A DNA stretch of 64,000 nt from Kalaharituber pfeilii (lineage: Eukaryota; Ascomycota; Pezizomycetes; Pezizales; Pezizaceae), in the NCBI GenBank assembly GCA_015179045.1, contig WHUZ01000027.1, positions 248,001 through 312,000 of the forward strand, given 5' to 3'. Numbering within the stretch: the first letter of the stretch is position 1; every line of letters begins with the position of its first letter. Position numbers and translations under genes: made by a program. The notes under the pieces were generated by a model. That model did no database searches, was not told the origin of the DNA, and worked only from the letters and a program-made list of their open reading frames with translations. This document shows positions 1 to 12,079 of the stretch, piece by piece.

Positions 1-3000
1 TTACTCATACACCATTCGAGAGACTGATGAAGTAACGTACGAATACACATAATCCAGGCTTTCGTCTATCCAACAGGTGCCGTAAGTATTTAAGCGACTG
101 CATCGGCGATTATCGGGTCTGTAGATGGCGTCTAACTTTCCGACCTTGGTCCACTCCAATTACTAACGAGCGATGGTTATTGAAGATTAACATAGGTAGC
201 TTACCTCCTCTGGAAGAAATCGTTGCACCAAATGGTAGGTCAGCAAAGTTGCATGCTATGCAAGAAATTCATTGAAGATGTTGATTTTTATTTATTTATT
301 TTTTTTCTTTGTTAATATCATTAATCGCGTGCCGATTGAAGATGTTGAACCCGGGCAGATGAACCAGCTGTTCATGGGCTATTTTCCAGGGCTTGGGCTG
401 TGTGCTGACGGTAAAGCAATGTCATCTCTTCAACTTTCCCGATACCTGCAGAGTTCGGTTAGCAAAGTAAATTCTTCAAATACTTCTCTTATCCTTCTCG
501 ATCCTCCAATATCGGGGTAACAATAAGAGTCCCACCAGTGCCTTTCCAGGACTGCGAAGCTGAGGCAATAAAAGACTTTTATGATTTAGGATCGATCTAA
601 ATTGCGTGTAGGTCTGGCAATAGAGAGTTACATCGCTCTGCTTATTTTTCAACCTGCAAGCAATAGGTCTCCCTTCCAACTGGTGTACCTGTAAGCAACC
701 CACATATCCCCTCACTTTACAGGTGCTTTAATGATTGAGTTTCAGTGCCTATGTTAGGCGGCTACCATCCTGACACGACCGTGGCAAACATGTGCTCAAC
801 GTTTGATGATATAAACTTGTTTTTTACCACATAGTAGCTTGGTTCATGAAAGTTGCACATTCTGTATATGAAACAACCATTCTCAACCAATCACGATAAT
901 GGCCTCCCAAACATGGTCATGTGATCGCAACTTGAAAAGGTATTAAGTGGTTTTGCTGGTCTCGAGTTCTCGACAAAGAAACGGTTCGGCATCTTGCTCT
1001 AGACGTAAAAACAACTCGACGCGTCCTAATTCGTGCCTAAAAATACGACCCGAGGGATTGGATGGAGCGGCAGGCGTAAAAATCATCATTGCGTTGTTGG
1101 ATAATATAGAAAAACGTCCAAGCAAAAGTTCTAGACAGGCTCTTCGTCCAACAACCAAAGACACCGCTTCAAATCTCTAAAGAGTGGCTCTCTAAGAAGT
1201 GGCTCTCAAAAGCGATTAACGGAAGATGCTTGTTCCCAGGTATGGTATCCCTATTTCTCAAGGCAACCAGTTCCATAATAGGGCTGGAAATACGGATATA
1301 TTAGCGAATTCTATGGCACATATATTGATTGGAGGTCCAGAGTCTGCAGTGCTTATTAGCAGAGGTCTGATGTTACAGTACCTTCAAACCAGTGCCACTC
1401 GCCGTTTCGTTATTTTCTCGCTTATTCGAGCAATTTCGTACTCGAGGCCTGAATATATGCCCTTTTTGAAATAAGATCTTACCTCCAGCAGTGTTGTTCG
1501 TTTTCGAGAAGTCGGTCTTAACTCTTCTTCATCCAGAACAGCTACCGGAGCCTTGAGGGTGTGCAACTTCCTAGCAAACTCAGTAGACACATGGTTGGTA
1601 TTTTCGACAGCTCCCCACTACTATAAGCCAGCGGCAGCTTACGTTTAATCAGTATACAATTTTACCACAATGTAAGGCCAAAAAGTAACCTACACTTTCC
1701 TAGGGCATGAATGAATGCCGCAGCCAGAGGGGCAGGATGTTGTCACTATTAAATAGCTCCGTAACCTCACAAATCTCCGAGAGGGTAACGGCTCTCAGAG
1801 GCCCTGCGAGAGGTGAACGGGAACTCGATATCTTCTTTGCCTGTCTCGTCTACAGGGACTTGTCCAAGCCTCATGACTGAAAAAATGTCTAGAATCTTAC
1901 CACAAACCTTCTCCCCTGCATTCTGAGTTGACGCGAAACCTTCTCCCCATAGCAATGGCCAGAGCGGAGCCATAATACTCGGCTTTCCAAGTCTCATGGG
2001 GTTTTCGCATCAGTAGACGGTAGCTGCCCTCTAGGAACCTCTTGGGCTATAGTTGCGGTTGGGGCAAGCGTTTCAATACTCCACGCCAGTCGTGAGCTGT
2101 CAACTTGTCTTTTATTAGTCTCTTGTGTTCGGGATCTTTGCGGCCTTCGGTCGAGGCTCCTCCGCTGTATCCATAAACATAGCTCGTCTGGTTAACACAT
2201 AGCGGGAAAGAAGGGTGAGGGTGTCAAGACGGGATGGATTTTCCTTAGTTCTTGAGTTTTAGCAAACATGGATGGGAATGATGCTTGTTAATTGATAACG
2301 AGCAGCAATGCAATATGGGGTAAAGGATATAGAGACTCACGAAGCTATGACTAAGCAGAAGGCTTAAGCAGTATGCATCAATGGCATTGTTGGCGCGAGA
2401 ACTATCGAATTGTGACCTCATAATGGACTATGACTAATTGCATCCCGGCCTCTGTACCTGCATTCGTGAGACAGATATCATAACCTGCATGCAGCACTTC
2501 ACATCCATCCCTCCATGGTGACACATCACTCTGCCGCTTCTTATTGGTCAATTAAGCGACTGGCGTGATGGGAACTCTGGCTTAATGTGAGGAATATCAT
2601 ACGACAATTGTGGAGGTATCAGAGACTGCGTGCCAGTTGGATTTATCAATGTTTTCTGATTGGCTAGCCTATGTTTTTCTGATTGCTAATGAGAAGCGAT
2701 TGTATTACCATCACATGATGAGCCAACAAGTGGGCATATTGTGGATGAAAGCGCGGGCAAGAAAGACGGCGGCAGTATATGCCCCATTGGCATATTGCGA
2801 ACGATCGGAGCACAATGCTTACTACATGAATATGGGCACAAGCAGATATTAATCAAATGCTGGGTCAATACGGCGACAGTAGTTACCGCGCAACGAGGCT
2901 TCTCTACGAGGTGTGCAAGTAATATGTACAAAACAGGAGTACAGTACGGTACTTGTGTTTATTTATGACATACGGCAATGTTGGCAACGAGAGGCTTGGC

Positions 3001-3763
3001 TGATAAGCTTTGACAGGCGCGATCTGCGGTATGGTTAACTCTATAATCCTGGATTTGCAGGAAAAGAGAAGTACTAGAGTACAACACATGGAGTGGGAAG
3101 GGGAGGGGCTACATCAGTGAGAAAGGGAGCGACCCTGATGGACGAGGGAGATATCCGTCCAGAGGCGGCACGCACACTCAGCCGGCGCTCTCCCAGTGCC
3201 CCTCCCGGCACACTGAGAATGCTCCTCTGCTGCTGTACCACCGCGTGGCCCTGGTCGATCCCAGTCCTGCCGTGTGCTGCGCCAGCGATGCGTTACACAG
3301 GGACCACTGCATATGCATACTTATACAGCAGGCTCAATCGGCTCAATCGGGGATAAGCTGTGCGCAATTTGCTTTTTGTGCGAGTCTCCACTCACACCGG
3401 TTGGGGCCCGCAACTTCGAGCAGTGGGGGATACTCTGCATGCCCACGGTCACTCGCAATGGGTGTGACCCTGGATGGCGCCCTGCCCATGTATGATAGGC
3501 AAGCCGCTGGTGGAGGTGGCTTTGTTTGCTGCCACCCCCGGCTTATTCCCCTTCTGGGTGCAGTACAGTACCCAACTCAGCAGCGATTAATCACCGCCCG
3601 CACACCACGGTGTCCAGTACTTCTTCTCCTTCCGCCAGTCCTCTCTCCCTTCTCAATCCTCGAGCAGGTCTTAGCACAAGCAGCGCACTCTTCTCATTTT
3701 CTTGCCCCCCGGCCATTCTGCGGGCTCATACGCGAGAAACCTTGCTTTTACGATTCTATTGTG
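1..3763. other. gene-poor left end, no convincing gene
   Basis: Only short open frames (under about 90 codons before 3.2 kb) on both strands, with no recognisable domain. Three minus-strand frames (943-1164, 1384-1590, 1767-1997) read like protein but could not be linked into a model. The one definite structure is a short retroinsertion at 285-334. The last 500 bases are promoter and 5' untranslated sequence of the gene starting at 3764. Confidence 0.5.
285..334 (-). mobile_element. ultra-short LINE 3'-tail insertion (tail family 1)
   Basis: A T-rich run is followed by the reverse complement of the LINE tail seen at 60872-60924 (CGGCACGCGATTAATGATAT, then A-rich). It is flanked by a perfect 14-bp direct repeat ATTGAAGATGTTGA at 271-284 and 335-348. 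The direct repeat plus oligo(A) end is the signature of target-primed reverse transcription with extreme 5' truncation. Confidence 0.8.
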
Positions 3764-5438
3764 ATGGCCGACGGCTCCGGAAATGCGCACCTTTCTTCAC
3801 AGGCTGCCCCTGTGAGCAATGTCCTGTACGAGCTGGAGAATAATGCCGTATGTTGGAGTTCTCCTTGTTGTGGTTGCATTTCGTGTGCTTTGTTCCACTT
3901 CCTAATTTGTTACCATTTCCGGGAATCGTCCCCGCGCTTGATCTTCAGGATCTTCTTGCCCTGCATCCATGACATCTACGACTTCAGAGTTTTGGCTTCT
4001 GCATTTGCGCGAAAACTTGCATTGTCGACACTGACATCTTCTCTCTGTAACGAGACAGGCGAGACCTCCGATACCTGCAAAAGAACCCGTGCTCGAAACC
4101 AATGTCCGGGAACTTGATTCTGCTCCTACCCCGCGCAATCCGACAAGTTATGGGGCTGAGGAGCAAGTTTATCCCAGATATCCATCCTCTTACCCAGGGA
4201 CAAACGCGCCCCAAGCACCCTCTGTTGCCCCTTCCTCCCCTCAATCCGCGCATCCTTCCATGGGATTCAATCATACTCCCATCAGCCCATCCACCAACGC
4301 CCCCCCGCAACAGGCTCCAAATGGTCAGCAGATGAGCTCAACGCAAGATCACTGGCACCAGAATCACCAGAAGTATGGTAGCGTGGACTACAACAACCGG
4401 GGAACTACCCCTACTCCGCAGTACAACGCTCCTATAGCGGGTTACTACAGCCCTGTTCAGTATGACCCAAATCAGTCGTATATCCACTCAGCAGGACCGT
4501 TACCGACCTCTGCCGCCCCAAAGCCGGAGTATTCGTACTATTCGGGACAGCCACAGCCGCCTCAACCCGGGCAGAGTGTGGTTGCAGGCGCCCCGGCATC
4601 AGCGGCGGGACAAGTAACAGTAGCGGCTGGGGGAGAGTCAGGAGAGAAGAGCGCGAAGAAGCGGATTTGTGGATTCTCAGTAACAATGTTCTCCCTGATT
4701 TGTATTATTTTGTTCCTGATAGTTGCGGGTGCAATTCTCGGGGGCGTCCTAGGGGGAGTCGTATTCAAAGGCGACGGAGAGTAAGTTCCCCCTCCCGCCC
4801 TCTTTCCTCGGTAGCAGCATCATACTCACTGCTTTCACAGTAGCGAACCACAGACCTCTTCCAGTATATACCTCCCTGCTCCAACCAGTAGCCCTCCTAT
4901 CACGACAGATCCCCCTACCACTATTGTGGAAACAATCAGCCCCTCAACCACCACTACTAGTACTACTACCTACACCCCATTTCCCCTCCCCACCGGCACC
5001 TGGACTCTTGACGGCGACCTCAAAAGAACCATCGGTCGGTGCATCAGCAACCCCGCAGGTACATACCGCGAGGTCTGGTACTGCAACGAAACCAGTTCCA
5101 TGATCGTTCAAATCGAGGACTGGGGGACTTCGAAAGATCTCTTGTACGTCCTCAACATTGACTCACCCGTTCGCGCGCGCGGTATTATAGGGAGTCCTCC
5201 GACCGGAAACTTAACAGCAGGCGATGTATTTTGGGGGTTCAATGTGCCTTATGAGAGGCCTGCGGTGCATACAACGGGGGAGTGTCAGGTGGATATATCA
5301 CTAACTGTTTTCTTGGGCGAAAGGAAGAGTTCATATTTGTGGGTCGATGAAGTGTATTCGCCGAAAGGATGTCCGTTGCCGGGTGGAGCTACGTCGGATT
5401 CAAGAATCACGTGCACATGTATATATATAGGGATCTGA
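3764..5438 (+). CDS. single-pass membrane protein, Pro/Ser-rich N-terminus and Cys-containing C-terminal domain
   Basis: Three exons are inferred: 3764-3847, 4059-4780 and 4841-5438, with GTATGT and GTAAGT donors and AG acceptors; the phases fit and give 467 residues. The start is the ATG opening MADGSGNAHLSS. Residues about 40-230 are rich in Pro, Ser, Gln and Tyr. A basic KKR precedes one long hydrophobic segment at about 235-262. A Ser/Thr-rich linker then leads to a roughly 150-residue domain with several cysteines and no name I recognise. There is no N-terminal signal peptide, so the C-terminus is probably outside (inference). It lies tail to tail with the kelch gene at 6567-8877, also a single-pass protein. 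The architecture suggests a plasma-membrane sensor or wall-binding protein, but nothing in the sequence proves a ligand. Confidence 0.8.
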
Positions 5439-6566
5439 GTGATGGGGGATCATGTTGGCGAGAGGGAGCATACAAGGTATGTCGTGAAAATAGTGCTCAT
5501 AATCTTCGTATTGGGGCTTGTCCATTTCTTTGATTCTTTTTTGGCCGGATGATCTTTTGCCGTTATGTACAGGATGAAACTACATTTTTCTTTTCTGCAG
5601 TTTGTTTTGTTTTGGTGAACTTTCATTGTAATTTTATACCCAAAGCGGGCCCGTACGGTGGGAGGACGTCTTGGGGAAAGTTGGAGCAATGTATCTATAT
5701 ATAGTTTTTGGGAGACAGAGGAAGTGAGGTTTGACCAGACAAGTGCTGTATCTTGATGATATGTTCCTGCGTACTTTTTACGAGTTGTATGCATCCATTT
5801 GAGTACTTTTTATGAAAACAGGAATAGCATCTGAGTTTGGTACCATTACCCTGGAGTTTTGTTGCCAAAAATAGCATACTCTGTGATTGGAAGAAACGAT
5901 TCGATCTCGGAGAATCACATGCTGAAGACGCTAGATATGTTACCTTACCTTACTGTACTCCACTTGAAGATAATTCGATAGCTGAATTATATGTACATGA
6001 AGTAGACGAGCAAATACTAGAATTGTGATAGGGCATATGGTAGGTAATAACTCTGTTTTATCTGATATAACTCCGGGATTGGAAAATAAAAATGACAAAG
6101 GTTGCAATTGAGGTAAATCTTACCTTTGGACTTGATGGGAATTTTGACCTGGGAGTTTTTGTGTAGCGGAGAGAGCGGGGAGGGAGGGAACGAAAAATCT
6201 CCACGGGAGCAAAGCGCGCGGTGAATTCTTAAGATAAGGATAATCTCTGAGCGCCACTCCGCGCCTGGAAGGTGTGTCAAATAGACTCTCAAGTATTACT
6301 CCTTTTTTTGTTGGTCCCACTGCCTTATCCATCAAATGGCTTTACCAGTCAATATCGGTCAGGGTAATGTTTGATAAATATCTTTTTAATGAAACGGGGT
6401 ATAATACAAACAGCAATTGAATGAACATTAACGATGGTAGGTTCTACATTGTCGTCGACACCATAATGGTTCTTGTTACTCTTTCCTGATCCCAGGACGG
6501 TATTGGGAGATGGTGATTTGGAATAAGATACGCCACCGCCCTCCTATGCCACCCCCCACCACACCT
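5439..6566. other. intergenic between two convergent genes
   Basis: Holds the 3' untranslated regions of the two convergent genes. The segment from about 6150 to 6566 is the left part of the sequence copied at 10680-10930. No other gene is seen. Confidence 0.5.
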
Positions 6567-8877
6567 TCAAAACTCCTCACTAAATCTCGAACTCCCCGGC
6601 CTGACCACCGGCGGGCCTCTCATTCCCGATATAGGCCTCCGCACCTCGGGAGCCCTCCCCGTCGGACTCGCCTGCCCCAACTCATACATCGCCCCCCTTC
6701 CACCCGGTGCCGCCTGCGCCGCAGACTTCGCGCCTTCCACCCCACCTGTAAACCCGGCCTGTTCCCCTCCATTCAACTCCTGCGGCGACTGTGGCTGCGG
6801 AGTATCCGAATAGGGTCCTCCATAGTTCACGGGCTCGTAGCTACCGTACGAAACCGGCCCCGATCCCTCTAGTTCCTCGGGGCCCCGCGCTAGCTCCTTG
6901 TCTCCGCTTCGAAGTAGCATGTGCCTAGGTTTGCTTCCAAACAGCGTCAGGCCCTGTATCTTGTGACTCCTCCACTGCCGGTGTATACAACACAGTATCA
7001 ACAGCAACGCTATCGCTAGCGCTCCTACGACTCCACCAATGATGGCAGCTTTGTTTATCTGGCTCGTTCCACTGCTTTCTTCTGAGTCTGTGGCTGTTGG
7101 AGGCGCTGTCTCGTTTCCCGTTCCCCTCTTATCCTCAAAAAGCGCTTTCAGCGCGTTATCATCCCACCCCTTCGCTGGCGCCTTCATGGTTGCATTCCCC
7201 TCCCCTCCACCTCCAATGACAATACTGATCTCTGGCCGCACTGCATACTTCTCCTTCCTTGCCGGGTTAAACTGGGAATCCCACGTTCCACGCGTTAAAT
7301 CATATACACTCCACAAAGGTGTGCATTCCTCCGCCGTCCAGTCTGTCGACTTGAACATAGCCGTCCTGGGCCCTATCACCATCATGAAGTTATCGTTCAG
7401 TAGCTGACAGCTCGCACCAATGGTCGGTTGAATGCCCGAGTACGCTCTAATCCACGTAAACGACGGCAAAGACAGGACCCACAGCTCATCTAACCCCCCA
7501 GCATTGCGGTCTGCACCTCCTCCTCCATAAATGTAAATATTGTACGATGAGTTATCTTTTGCCGGGACCATGATTGAGCATCCCCATGCTCGACCCTCAG
7601 GTACTCCGTTTTCCGTCGGTCCCGTAGCAGACTGTTGATACCACTTTGCATTTGCAATGTCGTAGACGAAGACGACAGCCATTTGATTCATCAGCTGGCT
7701 TGATCGGAACTTGTCCCCCACCGTAGCTCGTACACCGCCAAATTTAACGAGAATACCCTTCTCGCCTATCCCTGAGATATATTCCAGATGCCCGCCTATC
7801 GTCTGGTCGAACGGAACAGATTCGTTTTTCCACTTTGGTGGCGCAGAAGGATTCTCCAGGTCCCATTCCAATCGCAGAAAGCCAGGCACAACAAGATATT
7901 CATCTGTGCCTATTGCCCTATTTGACGCCGCAGACTGATACCCACCAAGGTAAAACCCCAAACCAAGCTCCGGGATACTGATGCTTGTTCCTGATTCAGA
8001 CCAAATTACGGTATCGCTCCCCAAGGCAGGTTCGACTATCTCCCACTTGTTCGTGCCGACATCGTACGATATTATGTCTCCAGAACGATTCGCATCAGGT
8101 TCCACGAATGTCGACGAGCTTGTGTTGACCATGGGAAAGAGTCCGCCGTACGTATAGAATTTCTGATTCGTGCTGCTAGTAAAGTTACTGTGTGGCGGCA
8201 TAAAGATCTCGCCAGTTACTACGTTCGGCACATGTGCAGGCTTGGGAATGACTGTTAGGGTATAGTTCTCCCACCACATTTTCTGTGTTAGATCTAGTGT
8301 AAAGAGCCTTGTGTCTAAATTTCGTACATGAAGGCCATAAGTATTTGTGTAAGAGAGTTGAACAGCTAATGTAACATACTAATCTCTTGAATTACTTTCT
8401 TCCCCTCGCCTTTGGGAGAAAGCCAGACAGTTCCGCTGTCAATGTAGAGTTTCCCGTCAACGATAGCAGCTAAAGGTATATTAGCACATGATCATCCTTT
8501 ATCCCCAATCTCAATATTTCATTCCTTCACCAGTTACCAGGCGCCTTTTTTTTTTTTTCAACTTAATGAGTGGAACCTCATGTCTACCACAAGCCGCAGG
8601 TTTACTCACTTCTCGGCCACTCCATCCTGCAGAAATCATAGTCCCAGCCCAATTCTTCGTTGACCCCAATGACATTCCCTGCCTTGTCATTCCAATACAA
8701 CGGCTCCTTCTTCTGCCTTGGCTGCAAGCCCGCGCCCCGCCAAATTCCACCACTCCTCTCCTCCGACTCGCCACTTGTCCGTGATATTAGCGGCGTACCA
8801 ACACTCAGTACAAATGGTGTGAAGAGTGCGCATATTGTGTAGATCACCGATACTATCGTCTCGCATTTTGCAAGCAT
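6567..8877 (-). CDS. kelch-repeat single-pass membrane protein
   Basis: Three exons are inferred on the minus strand: 8877-8610, 8469-8380 and 8314-6567, joined by GTGAGT and GTATGT introns, giving 701 residues. The start is the ATG of MLAKCETIV, which opens a signal peptide (hydrophobic about residues 8-25). The ectodomain carries kelch-type blades, seen as GG pairs in segments such as YTYGGLFP, FYLGGYQS, LVKFGG and YIYGGGGADR followed by LWVLSLPSFTW. One transmembrane segment lies at about 540-562 (AAIIGGVVGALAIALLLIL). About 140 Pro/Gly-rich cytoplasmic residues follow. Kelch beta-propellers bind proteins or glycans; the ligand here is unknown. A decayed partial copy of its 3' half lies at 10680-11395. 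Confidence 0.88.
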
Positions 8878-10679
8878 GGTGGAGTTCGTTTGGGGGATGT
8901 AACCGTATATGTAGCGAAGTTGTATGTGCTGTTTTGTTGCCAAACCTGCTTTCAGAGTGTGTATATTTCTTGTTTTTGCGCTTCGAGTTTGTGACGTATT
9001 AATTGGTTCCCGAAACTGCACAACGCCAATTGGATTGCAACCAGATCAACTAAATGCTGAAGAATGGATCAAATGTCCTAACGAGTGATGTCCGGGTTTG
9101 TGAATGAAAGGGAATTCGCAACAGGAGAGTAGGCAAGTTCCAGGCTTTTTGCAATGTGGTGTCTGGAACTTGGGCCAACTGCTCGCAGACGACAAACCCA
9201 AATTTTTATCAATTTGTAGAATGAGCTGTTCGGTAATGCTATACTACCGATATGAGATCAGGAATGGTGGTACACTTCCGAGACCGGAGAATTATTCAAA
9301 TTTGCTTACCGTCGCGTACATGTAGCGACCTGCAACCCCCCGTTGTTTATAATCACGTTTGAACTGCTAAAACTGAGCAACACTAGTCTTTAATCAATTG
9401 ACCATCAATCGGTGACTTGATAAACAGAAAAAAAAGGCATACAGACAAGGAAAAAGAAAGAAAAAAGGAAAAGGAATGCAAAAGGAATGGAATGAATCAA
9501 TTGAACGCATGCAGTTACAGTTGTTTATCTTGATTGGACCAAGCCATGGGCCTTTACCTTAGCTCTCGTAAGGTCCGGTGACTATCCGTAAGCCCACATA
9601 TTTTCAGACAGAAGCAACAGGGATCGCAAGTGGTTACCTACGGTATGATATATTAAGTATATTTAAACCAACTCCTGCGCCGCACCTACTTTCCCATCCA
9701 GACGTACTTGAAGAATGCAGCCCTGTCGAGCGCGACAAGTCCTGGCGGTGTTATCTGATCTATGCGACTTTGAAAGGAAATAAAAGAAAAAAGTAGCCAA
9801 CCTAGAATAGAGCTGTCTCATCTTATTATTCCAAAGTAATGGTATTCGTTGAAAGTCGTCTTCACTTATGCACGTGTTGTCAACACCTTATTTTCATGGT
9901 CAATCAACATGGCTAATGCACAGTATTCTATTTTTGTTCCAAATCTCTGAAACCCTCTTATTGCTGATCTTATCACCAACAGCTGGACTAAGGAATTTTT
10001 TCGTTTACGCCCATTTACCAACATACCGAGATGAAGGAACAATACTTACGTAGAAATAGGTGTTCCAGACCATTCATCAAATAAAAAAATATGACCATTT
10101 GTCCGGGTAAGTGGCCAAGGACCCGGTCAATAGGCCATATGAGCGATCCACTGAACAAACGACTGCTGGCTGAGAAAGTGGTCATTTGCTCGGGCTATTC
10201 ACCATTTGCTTTAACAGAGTTATTCGCAAATCGAGCGCTGCGCTTAGTTCGTATCAAAACTGTGAATTGACGGCAGTTAGATGGTAGCGAATTGCTGGCA
10301 GATTTCTACCGGAAAGCCTCCATGACCAGTATATGAGTAGAAAGTCGCAATTGCAGCGCATAAATATGCTGTTCCAATTCCAGAATGCGAAGAAAATATC
10401 ATGCGGATCAATTTAGTGGAGATATGCTCAATGGACCGGGCCGTTCGTTTCAGACGCAAATGACCATTGGTAACGAATGGCGAACGGCAAAGAACGTATA
10501 TTAAAAAGACAATCATATTGTGCTTTAGGGGGATTGCGAGTGGCGTTATGGTAATACATAACCAGTTATCTGATGTAACTTGGGTCGCATTGAGTCTGGA
10601 AGAGAAGGGAAAAGAAAAACGCTGAGGTATGTAGCTTAAATTTGGGGTTGGAGGGAATTCAGGCTCGGATTTTTGGTAG
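8878..10679. other. intergenic, no gene seen
   Basis: AT-rich sequence with only short open frames and A-rich purine stretches (9428-9490). It includes the promoter of the kelch gene, which starts at 8877 on the minus strand. Nothing else could be supported. Confidence 0.4.
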
Positions 10680-11395
10680 GTCGGGGCGGGGAGGAGGGGA
10701 GGCGGAAATCATTATTTATCCGGACTGATCTGTTCCGGAGCGGACTAGATTCCCGATAGGACCAGAACACACGGGAACAAAGACGTAATTTATTGATATA
10801 GTATCTGAGCACCGTCCCATGCCTGGGGATATAAAATAGATCATTAAATCCTACATTTTGTTTTGTCCCATTGCTTATCCATCAAATCAAATCAATGGCT
10901 TAATACCAATACTCTCAACTCATTGAATCCCTTGACCGAACGCTTTCCGCTGGTGCCGCCCCGTTTCCACGCAGACCCCACACCACCTGTATACTCGGCC
11001 TGTTCCCATCCGTACAACTCCTGCGGCGGGTGTGGCTGCGGAGTATACCAATAGTGCACTTCATACTCCGCGAGCTGGTACCCGCTCTAGCTATAGTCCC
11101 TCGGGGCCCTTGCGTCACCTCCGGTTGGACGTGGCATGAGTCTTCCAATGAATGTTAGACCCTGTGTCTTCCTACTCCACTGCCGGTAGCACCGTATCAA
11201 CGGCAGCACTATTGCTGCCCTCCTGCAGCTCCACCAATGAGGGCAACTATGTTGCTTTTATTTGCTTGTTCTACTACATCCTCCTGAGTCCGTCGTTTTT
11301 TGAGGCGCCGTCGGATTTCCCGTCGAGTTTCCCATTCCCCGTGCTGAATCATACACGCTCCACAAAGATATACTGGCAAGAGTTGGGTCTATGAA
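10680..11395 (-). pseudogene. decayed partial duplicate of the kelch gene (C-terminal part and 3' flank)
   Basis: This stretch aligns by eye, with gaps, to about 6150-7330. Shared blocks include the 3' flank (TTATCCATCAAAT), the cytoplasmic tail region (GGCCTGTTCCC, CAACTCCTGCGGCG, TGTGGCTGCGGAGTAT) and the part around the membrane segment (CTCCACTGCCGGT). The copy has many indels and no continuous reading frame. It contains only the C-terminal portion and downstream sequence, so it arose as a truncated segmental duplication. The differences are not dominated by C-to-T changes, so repeat-induced point mutation is not the obvious cause. Confidence 0.75.
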
Positions 11396-12079
11396 TATAG
11401 ACTGCTTACATTGTGGAGCTTTACATTGGATGGATGAACGTTTACAGAAGTACTCAAGCAGTCTCATGCTAGTCTCGTCACCAAGGTCTCATGCCGAGTT
11501 AGACTTGAAGCTTCAACCAGCACAACAAACTATGAACTGAGACTGTAGTATTACAGAAACTCCATTACAAGCATACCCGGTATACGCCTATATTCGATAT
11601 AAGACATTATCCATGAACCAGACTCTAGCACTGAAGTTACATGGAAGCCTTTTTCAGACCCCAAGGCCTTACAGGACATCTTTTCTGACCCACAGACCGT
11701 GAACAGCGAAAGAGATCTGGACTTGGAATACTAAAGGAAAGGTGAGAACATGGTCGATTATATCGCTATGATGCGCACCATGAATTTGTTGCTCACCGCG
11801 ATTACAACCGTACCTGGGATCACCTGTATGCTAGAGTTCATGAAAAGGCACAGGAGCATTACCGTCGCACGCAAGGATACAAGAACGTTCCTCAGACTGC
11901 TGAGAAAATGCCTCCTCCGGAAAGATATTTGTATGTGACCAAAATCCAGAAATTGAACTTGCCAAAAACGGAAGTACAAAACAACATCGGATCACATGAC
12001 TAAGCTACTGGATATCTCACAATAGGTGTCCTGCGTCCCCATCTCTACAATATTCTTAACTCTGTCTCGGGATATTTTA
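11396..12079. other. intergenic, no gene seen
   Basis: Short open frames only. It follows the broken kelch copy and precedes the 3' end of the minus-strand gene at 12080-13499. Confidence 0.4.

Noticed and set aside
1384..1997. minus-strand frames that might be exons of one gene
   Set aside because: No consistent splice junctions or recognised domain; left as unassigned.
3245..4117. 290-codon plus-strand frame
   Set aside because: It runs through an intron and an upstream region. The 3764 start with splice sites at 3848 and 4058 gives a coherent membrane protein instead.
6510..7407. plus-strand frames of about 120 codons
   Set aside because: They lie opposite the kelch gene and have skewed Arg/Pro or Ser composition typical of antisense frames.
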